Shown piece after piece: positions 27,270 through 36,981 of a stretch of DNA of 64,000 bases. A program made the position numbers and the translations under genes. This stretch comes from Paracoccaceae bacterium. GTDB lineage: Bacteria; Pseudomonadota; Alphaproteobacteria; Rhodobacterales; Rhodobacteraceae. The DNA lies in contig JAIXZW010000005.1 in the NCBI GenBank assembly GCA_027489375.1, forward strand, positions 310,001 through 374,000. Direction: 5' to 3'. Positions within the stretch are counted from its first letter, which is position 1. Every line of letters begins with the position of its first letter. The notes beneath the pieces were generated by a model that was not told where the DNA came from, did not search any database, and was given only the letters and a program-made list of their open reading frames with translations.

Positions 27270-28319
27270 TCAGGGCAAATCCATCGTCACCGGGAAATGG
27301 TCCGACGCATCCAGCAATGCCTGCGACAACCCCTCGGTTCTGGCTACGGCGGGGTCATCCAGCGGATGCCAGATGCGCCAATGCGGGGCGCGTGCGGCGA
27401 TATCGGGCGAGACCATGATGAAATCGAGCAAGGCCTCCAGCCATTGCTCCGGCGTCGGCACATAGAAACGCGCCGTAGACGGGGCAAGGCCGATGCGCTG
27501 CGACAATTCCATCGAGGCATGCGGATCGAACAACTGCCGCTCGGCTGGCAGAGTCGTGCCGAGCACGACCTCAACCCCCGAACGGCCGAACAGCTTTTCA
27601 TATTCGTCCAGACCGGGACCATCGTTAAGATCGCCCATCACGATCACGCTGTCGCCGCTGTCCAGATGGATATCCACCCGCTGGCGCAGCCAGATGCACT
27701 CCGCCAACTGCTTGCGGCGGTTGTCGATCGACAGGCGCAGGAATTCCGCAGGGCTATGGTGCCCGTGCGCAGCCTTGGATTTCGCATGCACCCCGATCAG
27801 GCGCAGGTCACGGCCCGGAACGGCGAGGGCGACTTCGAGCGGAGGTTTGGAAAACCGGATCTGCTCGCTGACCCCGTCGGCATCAAGATCGTAGCGAAAG
27901 GTCGTGTCGAACCGCGGGCTGCCATGCGCCCCGCGCGGCGGGCTTGGCGCGCCCTGCGGGTCGTGGCGGGCGGCAACGCGGTCGGGGTCGTAAAGAAAGG
28001 CGATCTCCTGCTCCGTCTCGGACGGAAAGCCGACCAGCGCCTTCCTCGCCCTGATCCCCGCGCTCGCCGCGAACCGCTCCAGCGCCGTCACGGTCGACCG
28101 CCGCGACCCCGTGTCCGGCGCTTCGATCACCATGATCCCGTCTGCATCCAGCGCGGCAAAGACCGTCCGCAGCGCCGAAAGCTGCCGGTCGCGGCTGATC
28201 CCGTAGCGGTGCGAGGGTTCGGCATCGTCCTGCGGATGCCCCGCATCGTCGAACAGCGCATTGAACCATTCCACATTATAGGTCGCCAGCCGGATCGGGC
28301 GGGGCAGGTCGCCGCCCAT
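27270..28319 (-). CDS. Endonuclease/exonuclease/phosphatase (EEP) family protein
   Basis: A 349-residue EEP-fold hydrolase. Seen: IRLATYNVEWFNAL near residue 10 (metal-binding Asn), IMVIEAPDTGS near 65 (metal Glu), VIVMGDLNDGPG near 235 (the catalytic D-x-N) and LDASDHFPVTMDL at the end (catalytic His). Substrate may be DNA, RNA or a phospholipid headgroup and cannot be told. The ATG at 28319 shares TGATG with the stop of the DjlA-like gene; a TTG at 28352 is less likely. There is no signal peptide. Confidence 0.85.
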   Translation of the reverse strand: MGGDLPRPIRLATYNVEWFNALFDDAGHPQDDAEPSHRYGISRDRQLSALRTVFAALDADGIMVIEAPDTGSRRSTVTALERFAASAGIRARKALVGFPSETEQEIAFLYDPDRVAARHDPQGAPSPPRGAHGSPRFDTTFRYDLDADGVSEQIRFSKPPLEVALAVPGRDLRLIGVHAKSKAAHGHHSPAEFLRLSIDNRRKQLAECIWLRQRVDIHLDSGDSVIVMGDLNDGPGLDEYEKLFGRSGVEVVLGTTLPAERQLFDPHASMELSQRIGLAPSTARFYVPTPEQWLEALLDFIMVSPDIAARAPHWRIWHPLDDPAVARTEGLSQALLDASDHFPVTMDLP

Positions 28320-29017
28320 CAGGCTGCCCGCCGCGCCGAGATATCCTCCCAAGCGGCATTGATATCGGCCATCCGCCGCTCGGCCAGTTTCACCGCTTCC
28401 GGCGGCACGCCACGGGCGATCATGCGGTCGGGGTGGCTTTCGCGCACCAGCGCCTTATAGGCGGCGCGAACCTCGGCGAGCGAGGAATCGGGCGCGACCC
28501 CGAGCACGTCATAGGGATCGCGCGGCGCACCATGCACATAGCGCGCGCGGATCGCGTTGAAGCAGCGGTCGTCCAGCCCGAAGATGCGCGCCACCTCGTG
28601 CAGGAACTCTTCCTCCTGCGGGTGCCACGCCCCGTCCGCCATCGCGATATGGAACAGCCCTTCCAGCAGGTCGCGCAAGGTCTCGCGGTTGTCGCCCGCG
28701 AACATGGCGGCGATCTTGCGGGCATAGGCGTCGAACCCCGCCACATCCTGCCGCGCAAGGTTGAACACCCGCGCCGCATTGGCCTCTTCCGCCTCGTCGA
28801 TGGTAAAGACACGGCGGAAGGCCGCGACCTCGGCCTTCGTCACCTGCCCGTCCGCCTTGGCCATCTTGGCCCCCAGCGCGATCACGGCGATGGTGAACCC
28901 GACCGAACGGTCCGGCGGCGTGGCGGTCGTGCCGCGCAACAGATCGAAGACCGCCGAAAGCGGCTCGCCCTGGGCAAGGGCGGCAAGGGCGTCCGAGATA
29001 CGGGTCCAGATCGACAT
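28319..29017 (-). CDS. DjlA-like co-chaperone (TerB-like domain + J domain)
   Basis: A 232-residue protein. An N-terminal TerB-like helical domain (SVGFTIAVIALGAKMAKADGQVTKAEVAAFRRVF, residues about 45-160) is followed by a C-terminal J domain (DPYDVLGVAPDSSLAEVRAAYKALVRESHPDRM) containing the HPD motif that stimulates DnaK ATPase. Unlike E. coli DjlA there is no N-terminal transmembrane helix, so it should be cytosolic. The ATG at 29017 fits the conserved start SIWTRISDALAAL. It is coupled by TGATG to the EEP gene. Confidence 0.88.
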   Translation of the reverse strand: MSIWTRISDALAALAQGEPLSAVFDLLRGTTATPPDRSVGFTIAVIALGAKMAKADGQVTKAEVAAFRRVFTIDEAEEANAARVFNLARQDVAGFDAYARKIAAMFAGDNRETLRDLLEGLFHIAMADGAWHPQEEEFLHEVARIFGLDDRCFNAIRARYVHGAPRDPYDVLGVAPDSSLAEVRAAYKALVRESHPDRMIARGVPPEAVKLAERRMADINAAWEDISARRAA

Positions 29018-29049
29018 GGGCCGCAAGATAGTGCGGCGCAGGCCGCTTG

Positions 29050-29538
29050 TCAGGTGAGGATTTTCTGCATGAGCACAAGGTCCATGTAACGCCCGAACTT
29101 GTGGCCCACCTGCGGCAATACCGCCACTTCGGCATAGCCGATCCGCGCATGGAACGCCCGCCCCGCAGGGTTCTCGGCGCTCACCCCGCCGATCATCGCA
29201 TGCACACCCGCCGCCCGCGCCCGCGCCTCGAGCGTCGCCATCAGCGCCCGCCCCGTGCCGCGCCCCCACGCCCCGGGTGCCAGAATGACCGTATGCTCCA
29301 TCGTCCGCGCATAGCCCACCCCGCCGCGGAACTGCGCGTATGAGGCAAAGCCCGCAACCTGCCCCCCAACCTCGGCCACCAGAAAGGCATACCCCTCGCC
29401 CTGCCGCGCGGCGATCATCTGCGCCACCTCGGCCACGGTCTTTTCGACGGCGTTGAAGGTAAAGGCCGTGTCGCGGATCACCGGATTCCAGATCGCCGCA
29501 ATGCTGGCCGCATCTTCGGCCCGCGCATCCCGTATCAT
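29050..29538 (-). CDS. GNAT N-acetyltransferase (phosphinothricin/methionine sulfoximine type)
   Basis: A 162-residue acetyltransferase of the Pat/MnaT type. The acetyl-CoA-binding motif reads VILAPGAWGRGTGRALM near residue 93, with GGVSAENPAGRAFHARIGYAEV near 120. NPVIRDTAFTFNAVEKT at the N-terminus matches acyltransferases of methionine sulfoximine/phosphinothricin-like amino acids. The substrate is inferred from resemblance only. Its start overlaps the VOC gene stop by 4 nt. Confidence 0.85.
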   Translation of the reverse strand: MIRDARAEDAASIAAIWNPVIRDTAFTFNAVEKTVAEVAQMIAARQGEGYAFLVAEVGGQVAGFASYAQFRGGVGYARTMEHTVILAPGAWGRGTGRALMATLEARARAAGVHAMIGGVSAENPAGRAFHARIGYAEVAVLPQVGHKFGRYMDLVLMQKILT

Positions 29539-30149
29539 CCGATCACCCGCAACCCGTGCGGCGTATCGATCTCGGCCCGAAAGCCAAGCGGACCTTCGGC
29601 GATCACCACCCGACTGTCGCCAAAACGCCCCGCCAGATGCGCCGCCAGCGCCGCCCCTTGGGGATGGGCAATCTCCATCCGCCGCAACCGGCAGCCGCTT
29701 TCAGGCAGGGCGCGGGCGGGATGCAGCGTGCCATGCCAATGGATCAGCGCGGGGAACGCGCCGCCATAGGGCAGCTTCCCGTCCGCCGGCACCGCCATCT
29801 CCCAACGGTAATCGCCCCGCTGCAACTGCGTCACCACCCCGACACCGGCGGGCGAGGCCGCAACCTCCGCCGCCAGATCGTCACAGGCCACGATCCAGTT
29901 CGTCAGCCGTGGCCGTCCCGCGAAATGGTCCAGATCGAACCAGCGCGGCCAAGCGGGCCGCACCTGCGCCGGATCGGCGGCGATGACCTCGAGGTAGATG
30001 TCCCCCAGCCCCAGCAGCCGGTTATGCGTCGCCATGTGCCCGTGCTGCCCGCCGCCCGCCAGCGCCACGCCAAGCCACGCCTCCACCGCCTCCACCCCTT
30101 CGGCAAGGGTTTCGGCCGATACGGCGATATGGTCGAAAACCAGCGTCAC
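29535..30149 (-). CDS. VOC-family (glyoxalase-like) protein
   Basis: A 204-residue protein starting at GTG 30149, whose GTGA overlaps the stop of ppx; no in-frame ATG fits better. The N-terminus VTLVFDHIAVSAETLAEGVEAVEAWLG and THNRLLGLGDIYLEVIAADP show the beta-alpha-beta pattern and metal-ligand positions (His8, Glu near 60) of a glyoxalase-like domain. Such proteins bind a metal and act on small substrates, but this one has no assigned reaction. It forms part of the coupled run ppx-VOC-GNAT. Confidence 0.78.
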   Translation of the reverse strand: MTLVFDHIAVSAETLAEGVEAVEAWLGVALAGGGQHGHMATHNRLLGLGDIYLEVIAADPAQVRPAWPRWFDLDHFAGRPRLTNWIVACDDLAAEVAASPAGVGVVTQLQRGDYRWEMAVPADGKLPYGGAFPALIHWHGTLHPARALPESGCRLRRMEIAHPQGAALAAHLAGRFGDSRVVIAEGPLGFRAEIDTPHGLRVIG

Positions 30150-31705
30150 GCCTTGGCCGCCACAACGACCGGCACCGCCTTGAGCGAATTGGCAAGCGAG
30201 GCGAAGCGCGCCTCCGCCACCTCGCCGAACAGCGCCATTCCGCGCGGGGTCAGCGCAAGCTCCAGCACCTTCTTCTTCGGCTGCCAAGACAGCGCCCCCG
30301 CCTCGGCGGGATCGGCGGCAGAGAACATCGCCCCGAAGCGCATTGCCTTGCCCAGCACCTCGGCATCGCGGATCTGCTCGTCCGTCAGCAGCCGGAACAG
30401 CGGCTCCAGCCGCGACCCCGCACGGCTGTTCTTGTAGCGGTGCAGCAGCGACAGCCCAAGGAACACGCGGCCCCCGTGGTCCAGCCCGCCAAGGTTGGCG
30501 CGGGTGGCGTTGTCGAAACAGACCTCGGCGCGGTAATCGGGATGCGCCCGCCATGTCGTGTCATGCAGCAGGCAGGCCGCCTTGATCAGCCGATGCCGCT
30601 CCTCATCCGCCGATTTGAACAGGGGCAGCAGGAAATCATAGAGCTTCTTGCCGAACCCCGGCACGCGGGCCGAAGTCAGTTCCGCCATCCGCGCCGCCTC
30701 GATCAGCGGATCGCGCCGCCGCAGCCGGTCGGGCATCTGCTCGTAAAGCAGCCCCTCGCGTATGCCATAGGCCGACACGTCGATTTCCGAAGGCTTCAGG
30801 ATGCGGATCAACTCGCGCAGCACTTCGCAGGCCAGCGGCACCAGCTCCATCCGCTCGGTCGACGTCCCCGTCCGCGCCCGCAACAGCGCAAGGTCCGATG
30901 TCGCGATCCAGTCGAGCGTGTCGAGCAATCCCTGCGGCGTCATGCGGTATTCGTGCAGCACCGTCAGCGGATAGTTCCGCCGCTCCATGTCCAACCGCGC
31001 GATCACCCGCCACGACCCGCCGACAAGGTAAATCCGCTCGCCCGTCGATTTGATGCTGGCCTGCGCCGTGGTGATCACGCGGTCGATCAGCTTTTGCCGC
31101 TTCTTCTCGCCGCCCTCCACCTGTTGCAGCCGGAACGGCCCCAGCGGCGTCGAGACGCGCTTGCCCACCTTGCCATCCCCGATCCGCGCCAACTCCATCG
31201 AGTTGCCGCCGATATCGCAGACGATCCCCTTGGCATCCGGCCAACCCAGCAGCACGCCCTGCGCCGAAAGCCGCGCCTCCTCGTCCCCGTCGATGACCCA
31301 CAGCTTCAAACCCGTCTCGCGCAGCACCTCGGCCTGAAAATCGGGTCCGTCCTTCGCCTCGCGCGTGGCCGCCGTGGCGACGACCGTAAGCGGCGTGCTT
31401 CCCATGCCTTCGGCCAGCAGCGCGAACCGCTTCAAAGCCGCCAGCGCCCGCTTGCGCCCCTCGGGGTTCAGCTTGCCCGTCTCGTGCAGCCCCTTGCCCA
31501 GACCGCACATGATCTTTTCGTTGTAGAAATAGGCCGGGGACCGCGCCGCCCCGTCGAACACGACCATCCGGACCGAGTTCGACCCCACATCCACAACCCC
31601 AACGCGCGACAGCGCGCGGGCCGAGGGGTCGTCGAACAAGGGTCGGCCGAACGGGCCCCAATCGTCCTCACTGCCAAGGTCGGCGAGGGCGGTCGTATCG
31701 GTCAT
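30146..31705 (-). CDS. ppx: Exopolyphosphatase / pppGpp phosphohydrolase (Ppx/GppA)
   Basis: A 519-residue member of the ASKHA-fold Ppx/GppA family that hydrolyses polyphosphate from the ends and may also act on pppGpp. Seen: VVDVGSNSVRMVVFD near residue 37 (phosphate loop), VVATAATREAKDG near 105, IVCDIGGNSMELARI near 160 and an HD-like C-terminal part (KAACLLHDTTWRAHPDYR) near 395. It lies 147 bp downstream of ppk1 on the same strand, so polyphosphate synthesis and breakdown genes are adjacent. Confidence 0.92.
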   Translation of the reverse strand: MTDTTALADLGSEDDWGPFGRPLFDDPSARALSRVGVVDVGSNSVRMVVFDGAARSPAYFYNEKIMCGLGKGLHETGKLNPEGRKRALAALKRFALLAEGMGSTPLTVVATAATREAKDGPDFQAEVLRETGLKLWVIDGDEEARLSAQGVLLGWPDAKGIVCDIGGNSMELARIGDGKVGKRVSTPLGPFRLQQVEGGEKKRQKLIDRVITTAQASIKSTGERIYLVGGSWRVIARLDMERRNYPLTVLHEYRMTPQGLLDTLDWIATSDLALLRARTGTSTERMELVPLACEVLRELIRILKPSEIDVSAYGIREGLLYEQMPDRLRRRDPLIEAARMAELTSARVPGFGKKLYDFLLPLFKSADEERHRLIKAACLLHDTTWRAHPDYRAEVCFDNATRANLGGLDHGGRVFLGLSLLHRYKNSRAGSRLEPLFRLLTDEQIRDAEVLGKAMRFGAMFSAADPAEAGALSWQPKKKVLELALTPRGMALFGEVAEARFASLANSLKAVPVVVAAKA

Positions 31706-31852
31706 TCGAGCAGTCCTTCAATTGCGCGCACAAGGTGGCGCGGGGCAGGCGCGGGGTCAAGGATTCGGACAGGCAAAAGCCGCTGCGACCCAAGGAAGCG
31801 GACCAGATCCGTTTGAACGAACCTGCAAAATTCTTCCAGGAATTCTGCGCCC

Positions 31853-34042
31853 TTACGGTGCCGGCGTATCCTCGCGCAGCTGCGCAACGCGCGGCACGTC
31901 CTTTGCCCCCGCCGTCCCCCGCCCCGAAAGCGAAGGGTTCTCCATGAAGAAGCGGTGGCAGTTGAACAGCGTCCCGTCCGAAGCCGTCAATTCCCGCGCA
32001 TAGCGCCCGTCCGGCGTCAGAACCCAGCTCTGCGCCTCGTCGGCAAGGTTCGCCGCCATGATCTGCCCCTCGATCTGCGCCTTCACCGTGGGGTTGTGGA
32101 TTTCGACCAAAGTCTCGACCCGCCGCGTCAGGTTCCGCCCCATCCAGTCGGCGGAAGAGATGAACACCCGCGCCGATTTCGACGGCAGGCCATGCCCGTT
32201 GCCCACGCAAAGGATGCGGCTGTGCTCCAGAAACCGCCCGACGATGGATTTGACGCGGATGTTCTCGCTCATCCCCTTCACCCCCGGACGCAAGCCGCAG
32301 ATGCCACGGATCACCAGACTGATCCTCACCCCCGCCTGACTTGCGGCATAAAGCGCGTCGATCACCTCGGGGTCGATCAGGCTGTTCATCTTGGCCCAGA
32401 TTTCCGCAGGCCGCCCCGCCCGCGCATGCTCCGCCTCGGCACGGATCACCTCGAGCAGGCGCGGCTTGAGCGTGATGGGCGAAATGGCAAGGTTCTCCAA
32501 CCCCTCGGGCTGCACATAGCCCGACAGGTAGTTGAACACCTTGGTCGCATCGCGCCCCAGCGCCGCATCGCAGGTGAAAAAGGACAGGTCGGTGTAAATC
32601 CGCGCCGTGATCGGGTGATAGTTCCCCGTCCCGTAATGCGTATAGGTGACAAGGCTGTCCCCCTCGCGCCGGACCACGGTGCTGATCTTGGCGTGCGTCT
32701 TGTATTGGATGAAGCCGTAAACGACATGCGCCCCCGACCGCTCCAGCCGCCGCGACTGGCGGATGTTCGCGGCCTCGTCGAACCGCGCTTTCAACTCGAC
32801 CAAGGCCGTCACCGATTTCCCCGCCTCCGCCGCCTCGCACAGCGCGCTCACGATGGGGCTGTCCCACGAGGTGCGGTAAAGCGTCTGCTTGATCGCCAGC
32901 ACGTTCGGGTCCCGCGCCGCCTGTTCAAGGAAGTTGATCACCAGATCGAACGTCTCATAGGGGTGATGCAGCAGGATGTCCTTCTGCCGGATCGCGGCGA
33001 ACAGATCGCCCTCGTGATCCTGCACCCGCTCCGGCACGCGCGGGGTAAAGACCGGCCACAGCAGATCGGCCCGCGACGGCAGCACCAATTCCTTCAGGTC
33101 CGCGATGCCCAGAAGCCCGCGCACCTCCACGACCATATCCTCGGTCACGCCAAGCTCGTCCATGATCAGCGCCCGCAGGTCCGGCGGCGCCCCCGCCGAC
33201 AGCTTCAGCCGGATCACATCCCCCCGCCGCCGCCGCTTCAGCGCCGTCTCGAACTCGCGCACCAGATCTTCGGCCTCGTCCTCGACCTCAAGGTCGCTGT
33301 CGCGGAGAACGCGAAAGATGCAATGCCCGCGATCGGTATAGCCGGGGAACAGCATGTCGAGATGCAGCAGCAGCAACTCCTCGAGCGGCAGGAAACGGTT
33401 TTCCCCCGGCTTCCCCGGCAGGGGCACGAAACGCGCAATCTGCTGCGGAATGGGCAACAGCGCCTTCAACGTCCGCTGATCCGTCTCGCGCTCCAGTTCC
33501 AGCGCCAGCGAAAAGCCGGTGTTCGGGATGAAGGGAAACGGGTGCGCCGGGTCGATCGCCAGCGGCGACAGCACCGGAAACACCTTGTTCAGGAAATGCT
33601 CGGCAAGGTGCTTGTGATCCCGCGCCGTCAGCTTCGACCGCGTCAGCAGCGTGATCCCCTGCCCCTCCATCTCGCGCCGCAAGCGGTTGAACACCGCCTG
33701 TTGCGTCTGCATCAGCCGCCGCGCATCGGCATGGATCAGGCCCAACTGCTCGGCAGGGCTGCGCCCGTCCTCGGACAGCGTCGCATTGCCGTTGCGCACA
33801 AGCGCCCGCAGACCCGCCACCCGCACGGTGTAGAATTCGTCAAGGTTCGTGGCCGAAATCGACAGGAAGCGCAGCCGCTCCAGCAGCGGTACCGCAGGGT
33901 TCGAAGCTTCCTCCAGCACGCGCCAATTGAACGCCAGCCACGACAGTTCGCGGTTGAAAAAGCGGCGCGGACCGCTGCGTTCTGCCTCGGACAGGGACAC
34001 GGGCGGCAAAAAGGCACGTTTCAGGAAATCGGCTTGGGTCAT
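31853..34042 (-). CDS. ppk1: Polyphosphate kinase 1
   Basis: A 729-residue Ppk1 that reversibly transfers the gamma-phosphate of ATP to polyphosphate. The N-terminal domain begins [20 protein letters not shown]. The phosphohistidine motif [10 protein letters not shown] lies near residue 467, and the second conserved His is in [15 protein letters not shown] near 605. [14 protein letters not shown] and [12 protein letters not shown] are further family marks. Length matches the family (690-730). No pho box was identified upstream by eye. Confidence 0.94.
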   Translation of the reverse strand: MTQADFLKRAFLPPVSLSEAERSGPRRFFNRELSWLAFNWRVLEEASNPAVPLLERLRFLSISATNLDEFYTVRVAGLRALVRNGNATLSEDGRSPAEQLGLIHADARRLMQTQQAVFNRLRREMEGQGITLLTRSKLTARDHKHLAEHFLNKVFPVLSPLAIDPAHPFPFIPNTGFSLALELERETDQRTLKALLPIPQQIARFVPLPGKPGENRFLPLEELLLLHLDMLFPGYTDRGHCIFRVLRDSDLEVEDEAEDLVREFETALKRRRRGDVIRLKLSAGAPPDLRALIMDELGVTEDMVVEVRGLLGIADLKELVLPSRADLLWPVFTPRVPERVQDHEGDLFAAIRQKDILLHHPYETFDLVINFLEQAARDPNVLAIKQTLYRTSWDSPIVSALCEAAEAGKSVTALVELKARFDEAANIRQSRRLERSGAHVVYGFIQYKTHAKISTVVRREGDSLVTYTHYGTGNYHPITARIYTDLSFFTCDAALGRDATKVFNYLSGYVQPEGLENLAISPITLKPRLLEVIRAEAEHARAGRPAEIWAKMNSLIDPEVIDALYAASQAGVRISLVIRGICGLRPGVKGMSENIRVKSIVGRFLEHSRILCVGNGHGLPSKSARVFISSADWMGRNLTRRVETLVEIHNPTVKAQIEGQIMAANLADEAQSWVLTPDGRYARELTASDGTLFNCHRFFMENPSLSGRGTAGAKDVPRVAQLREDTPAP

Positions 34043-34536
34043 GGGCCTTCGGGATAGCGGGGGTGTGCGACGGTTTCATGACATGTGACCATTGGCAGCA
34101 GGGCATGTCCAGCAGAGGATGGCCGCACGCCCCGCCAACCCGCCCGCCCCCGCCAAAAGCCGATGCCGGACCACGCCGGTCAGAGCGGCATGACCGCGCC
34201 CCTCCGTCGCGCCGTGACAGTACGGATCAGCGCCCGCGCCTAGGCAGGCGGAGCGGTTTCCTGCCGGACATGGGCGGTGCAGGCGGCATCCCGCCCCGGA
34301 AGCCCGAGGCCAGGCACGTCTCGCCGCAACAACGCGCTGGCTTACGACGCGGGCCAAGGGGTTTGTCCGTTGCGATGCGATACCCGGGCAGGTTTGGCCC
34401 CCCTTGCGGGACAGCGACGCCCTGGTGAACTGCCGACCAAGGGCAAGGGTAGCCAAAGGATACCGAACTGCAGGCCCGCGATAGCCTCGGCCCGCAGCCG
34501 CCCGCGGGCAGGACGACGCCAAACTCCCTGCCGCGG
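34043..34536. other. 494-bp gap with no supported gene
   Basis: No frame in this stretch has family resemblance, a good ribosome binding site and normal codon use together. The short frames on both strands look like chance products of high GC. I see no tRNA cloverleaf, no strong terminator and no copy of the dispersed motifs. It separates ppk1 from the methyltransferase gene on the same strand and may hold a small RNA or a decayed gene, but nothing in it proves this. Confidence 0.4.
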
Positions 34537-36093
34537 TCAGAAATCGGTCGGCGCGCCGCCTTCCTGCTTTCTACGCGCCACGAAACGGCGCAAATCTTCC
34601 TGATGGTCGCCATTCATCGGCGGCGCTTCGAACTCTTCAAGGATCTGCTTGTAGATCCGGTGCGCCCGCTCCGCCGTCCAGACCGACCCGTCCAACTGCC
34701 ACGCCTCGTAATTGCGCCAATCGCTCACAAAGGGCGCATAGAAGGCCGTGGTGTAGCGGTCCTGCGTATGCTGGCAGCCGAAATAATGCCCGCCCGCGCC
34801 GACCTCCTTGATCGCGTCAAAGGCAAGGTCGTCTTCCGTGGTGGCAAAGGTCGCCTCCTCGAAATAACGCTGGATCATCTGGAGGACTTCGCAATCCATC
34901 ACGAACTTCTCGGGCGAGGCGATCAACCCGCCCTCAAGCCAGCCTGCCGCGTGATAGACCATGTTGGTCCCCGACTGCACCGCCGCCCAAAGGCTGTTCG
35001 ACGTCTCCCACATAGATTGCCCGTCCGGCACGTTCGCCGCACAGACGCCGCTGGACCGCATCGGCAAGCCGTAGCGCCGCACCATCTGCCCCGTCATCTG
35101 CGTGGCCCGCATGTATTCCGGCGTGCCGAAGGCGGGCGCCCCCGATTTCATGTCGACGTTGCTCGTGAACGTCCCGATCGCCACCGGACATCCCGGCGCG
35201 ATGTATTGCAGCAGCGCAATCGCCGCCAGCGCCTCGGCCAACGACAGCGCCACCGCCCCCGCCATCGTCACGGGCGCCATCGCCCCCGCCAGCGTAAAGG
35301 GCGTCACCACCACCGGCTGCCCCCGCCGCGCCAGACGCATCGCGCCATCGAGCATCGGATAGTCATGCTTCAACGGCGAAACCGAGTTGATGTTGGTATA
35401 CATCCGCGGCTTGGCCTGAAACTCCGCCTCCGACAGCCCCCCCGCGATGCGGGTCATCTCCATCACATCCTCGACCCGCTCCGCGCCAAGGCTGTAGGCA
35501 TGCACCACCTTGTCCGTCAGCGTCAGCTTTTCATACAGGCAGTCGAGGTGCCGCACGCTCGGGTGGATGTCGATCGGCTCGACCGGATAGCCCCCCGCGA
35601 TATGGATGCAGTTGAAATACTGCGTCAGCTTCATGAATTCCTTGAACGTCTCGAAATCCCCCGACCGCTTCCCGCGTTCGAGGTCCCAGGCATTCGGCGG
35701 GCTCGAGACGTTGACAAACACCATATGCTTGCCGCCGATCACCAGCTCGCGGTCAGGGTTGCGCGGCGTGATGGTGAATTGCGACGGGGCCTTGGCCACC
35801 ATCTCCATCACGAAATCCTCGTCGAAGCGGACGTTGGTGCCGTCGACCTTGCAGCCCGCCTGCTTCAGATAGCCCACCGCCTCGGGGTTCAGGAATTCGA
35901 TCCCGATGTCGCGCAGGATGCGCATCGCGGTCTTGTGCATCCGCTCCACGGCATCGGCATCCAGCGGCTCGACCGGCTTGTCGGGGTTGACCGGAATCCG
36001 CCACGGCATCTGGTCGATGACGGCACTGCCCGCACGGATCTTGTTGCCCGCCCGCCCACCGGCGCGGCGCTTGCGTTGCGGCTCGTCGTTCAT
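34537..36093 (-). CDS. MttB-family corrinoid-type methyltransferase homologue without pyrrolysine
   Basis: A 518-residue member of the trimethylamine methyltransferase (MttB) superfamily. It aligns through MRILRDIGIEFLNPEAVGYLKQAG, VNVSSPPNAWDLERGKRSG, PLKHDYPMLDGAMRLARRGQ, TLAGAMAPVTMAGAVALSLAEALA and AGWLEGGLIASPEKFVMDCEV. There is no in-frame TAG, so it is a non-pyrrolysine type. Characterised relatives demethylate glycine betaine or other quaternary amines and pass the methyl to a corrinoid protein, but no corrinoid protein gene adjoins it. GGGGAG precedes the ATG. The substrate is not determined. The cobalamin genes at 57-64 kb are consistent with such chemistry. Confidence 0.85.
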   Translation of the reverse strand: MNDEPQRKRRAGGRAGNKIRAGSAVIDQMPWRIPVNPDKPVEPLDADAVERMHKTAMRILRDIGIEFLNPEAVGYLKQAGCKVDGTNVRFDEDFVMEMVAKAPSQFTITPRNPDRELVIGGKHMVFVNVSSPPNAWDLERGKRSGDFETFKEFMKLTQYFNCIHIAGGYPVEPIDIHPSVRHLDCLYEKLTLTDKVVHAYSLGAERVEDVMEMTRIAGGLSEAEFQAKPRMYTNINSVSPLKHDYPMLDGAMRLARRGQPVVVTPFTLAGAMAPVTMAGAVALSLAEALAAIALLQYIAPGCPVAIGTFTSNVDMKSGAPAFGTPEYMRATQMTGQMVRRYGLPMRSSGVCAANVPDGQSMWETSNSLWAAVQSGTNMVYHAAGWLEGGLIASPEKFVMDCEVLQMIQRYFEEATFATTEDDLAFDAIKEVGAGGHYFGCQHTQDRYTTAFYAPFVSDWRNYEAWQLDGSVWTAERAHRIYKQILEEFEAPPMNGDHQEDLRRFVARRKQEGGAPTDF

Positions 36094-36222
36094 GCCCCGT
36101 CTCCCCTGAGAACCCGCGGCAAGGCGGGCTTTCCGCCAACATGGCGAAGGAAGCCCCGAACCGACACTCTACCGCCGACGCAAACAGGTCGTTTTTCCGC
36201 AACGCCCCGCCCGAAGCGCGGC

Positions 36223-36918
36223 TCAGGCCGCCTGCAACCCGTCCAGCCAAGCGGGCAGCGCGCCGATATCGGCCAGCACCGCATCGGCATGGGGGCGCAA
36301 TTCCTCGGCCCCCGCGATGCCGGTCAGCACCGCCACCGTCCGCATCCCCGCCGCCCGCCCCGCTTCGAGGTCATGGCGGCTGTCGCCCACCATCACCACC
36401 CGCGCCGGATCGAAGCCGAACCGCTTGGCAAAGGCCGCGCACATCCCCGGCCCCGGCTTCGCGCCATAGCCGGAATCGTAGCCCGCCACGAAATCGAAGA
36501 ATTCGGTGATGTCATGCGCCGCCAGATGCGCCCGCGCGGGCGCTTCGGTGTCGTTGGTGGCAAGCCCCACCCGCAACCCGCGCTCCTTCAACGCGCCAAG
36601 CAAAGGGCGCAGGGGGACCGAAGGCGCCATCGCAGCCGTCGCCGCCCGCGCGTTGATCTCGTCCATCACCCCGTCCAGCGTCTGCCCCGGCAGATGCGTC
36701 AAAAGACAGGCCGCGATATCCGCCGCCGTCGCCGCGATCACCGGACTGTCGGGCGCGAATTGCCCGCTCTGCACATCATAGCCGATGGCCCGCCCCATCT
36801 CGGCGGCATGGCCCGCATCCCGCGCGATTGCGCCCAGAAGCGCCCGCGCCCACCCGCCCCAGCTTGCGCGGAAATCGAACAGCGTCCCGTCCTTGTCGAA
36901 AATGATCCCGTCGATCAT
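36223..36918 (-). CDS. HAD-family phosphatase (phosphoglycolate phosphatase-like)
   Basis: A 231-residue haloacid-dehalogenase hydrolase. Motif I is GIIFDKDGTLFDF near residue 5, motif II VGLATNDTEAPA near 115, motif III lysine is in GYGAKPGPGMCAAF near 155 and motif IV is VVMVGDSRHDLEAGRAAG near 180. It matches Gph-type phosphatases; the substrate is not certain. Start ATG 36918 follows AGGATGGG, while ATG 36924 (two residues longer) is possible. A degenerate copy of the dispersed motif lies just upstream at 36933. Confidence 0.87.
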   Translation of the reverse strand: MIDGIIFDKDGTLFDFRASWGGWARALLGAIARDAGHAAEMGRAIGYDVQSGQFAPDSPVIAATAADIAACLLTHLPGQTLDGVMDEINARAATAAMAPSVPLRPLLGALKERGLRVGLATNDTEAPARAHLAAHDITEFFDFVAGYDSGYGAKPGPGMCAAFAKRFGFDPARVVMVGDSRHDLEAGRAAGMRTVAVLTGIAGAEELRPHADAVLADIGALPAWLDGLQAA

Positions 36919-36932
36919 GCCCATCCTGCCCG

Positions 36933-36958
36933 TTTCACCCTTGCCCAAATACTCATGG
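36933..36958 (+). repeat. Degenerate copy of the dispersed intergenic motif
   Basis: TTTCACCCTTGCCC followed by AAATACTCATGG. The left part is intact and the G-rich end is lost. It sits between the DUF3572 gene and the HAD gene, in the short leader of the latter. Confidence 0.55.
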
Positions 36959-36981
36959 CGCAGCACCGCCCGCGCAACCCG

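Noticed and set aside
31955-34057. Open plus-strand frame of 700 codons opposite ppk1
   Set aside because: A mirror of the ppk1 reading frame, whose protein motifs are intact on the minus strand.
34537-36093. Pyrrolysine-containing trimethylamine methyltransferase (true MttB)
   Set aside because: The frame has no in-frame amber codon and no pyl genes are nearby. It is annotated as a non-pyrrolysine homologue.
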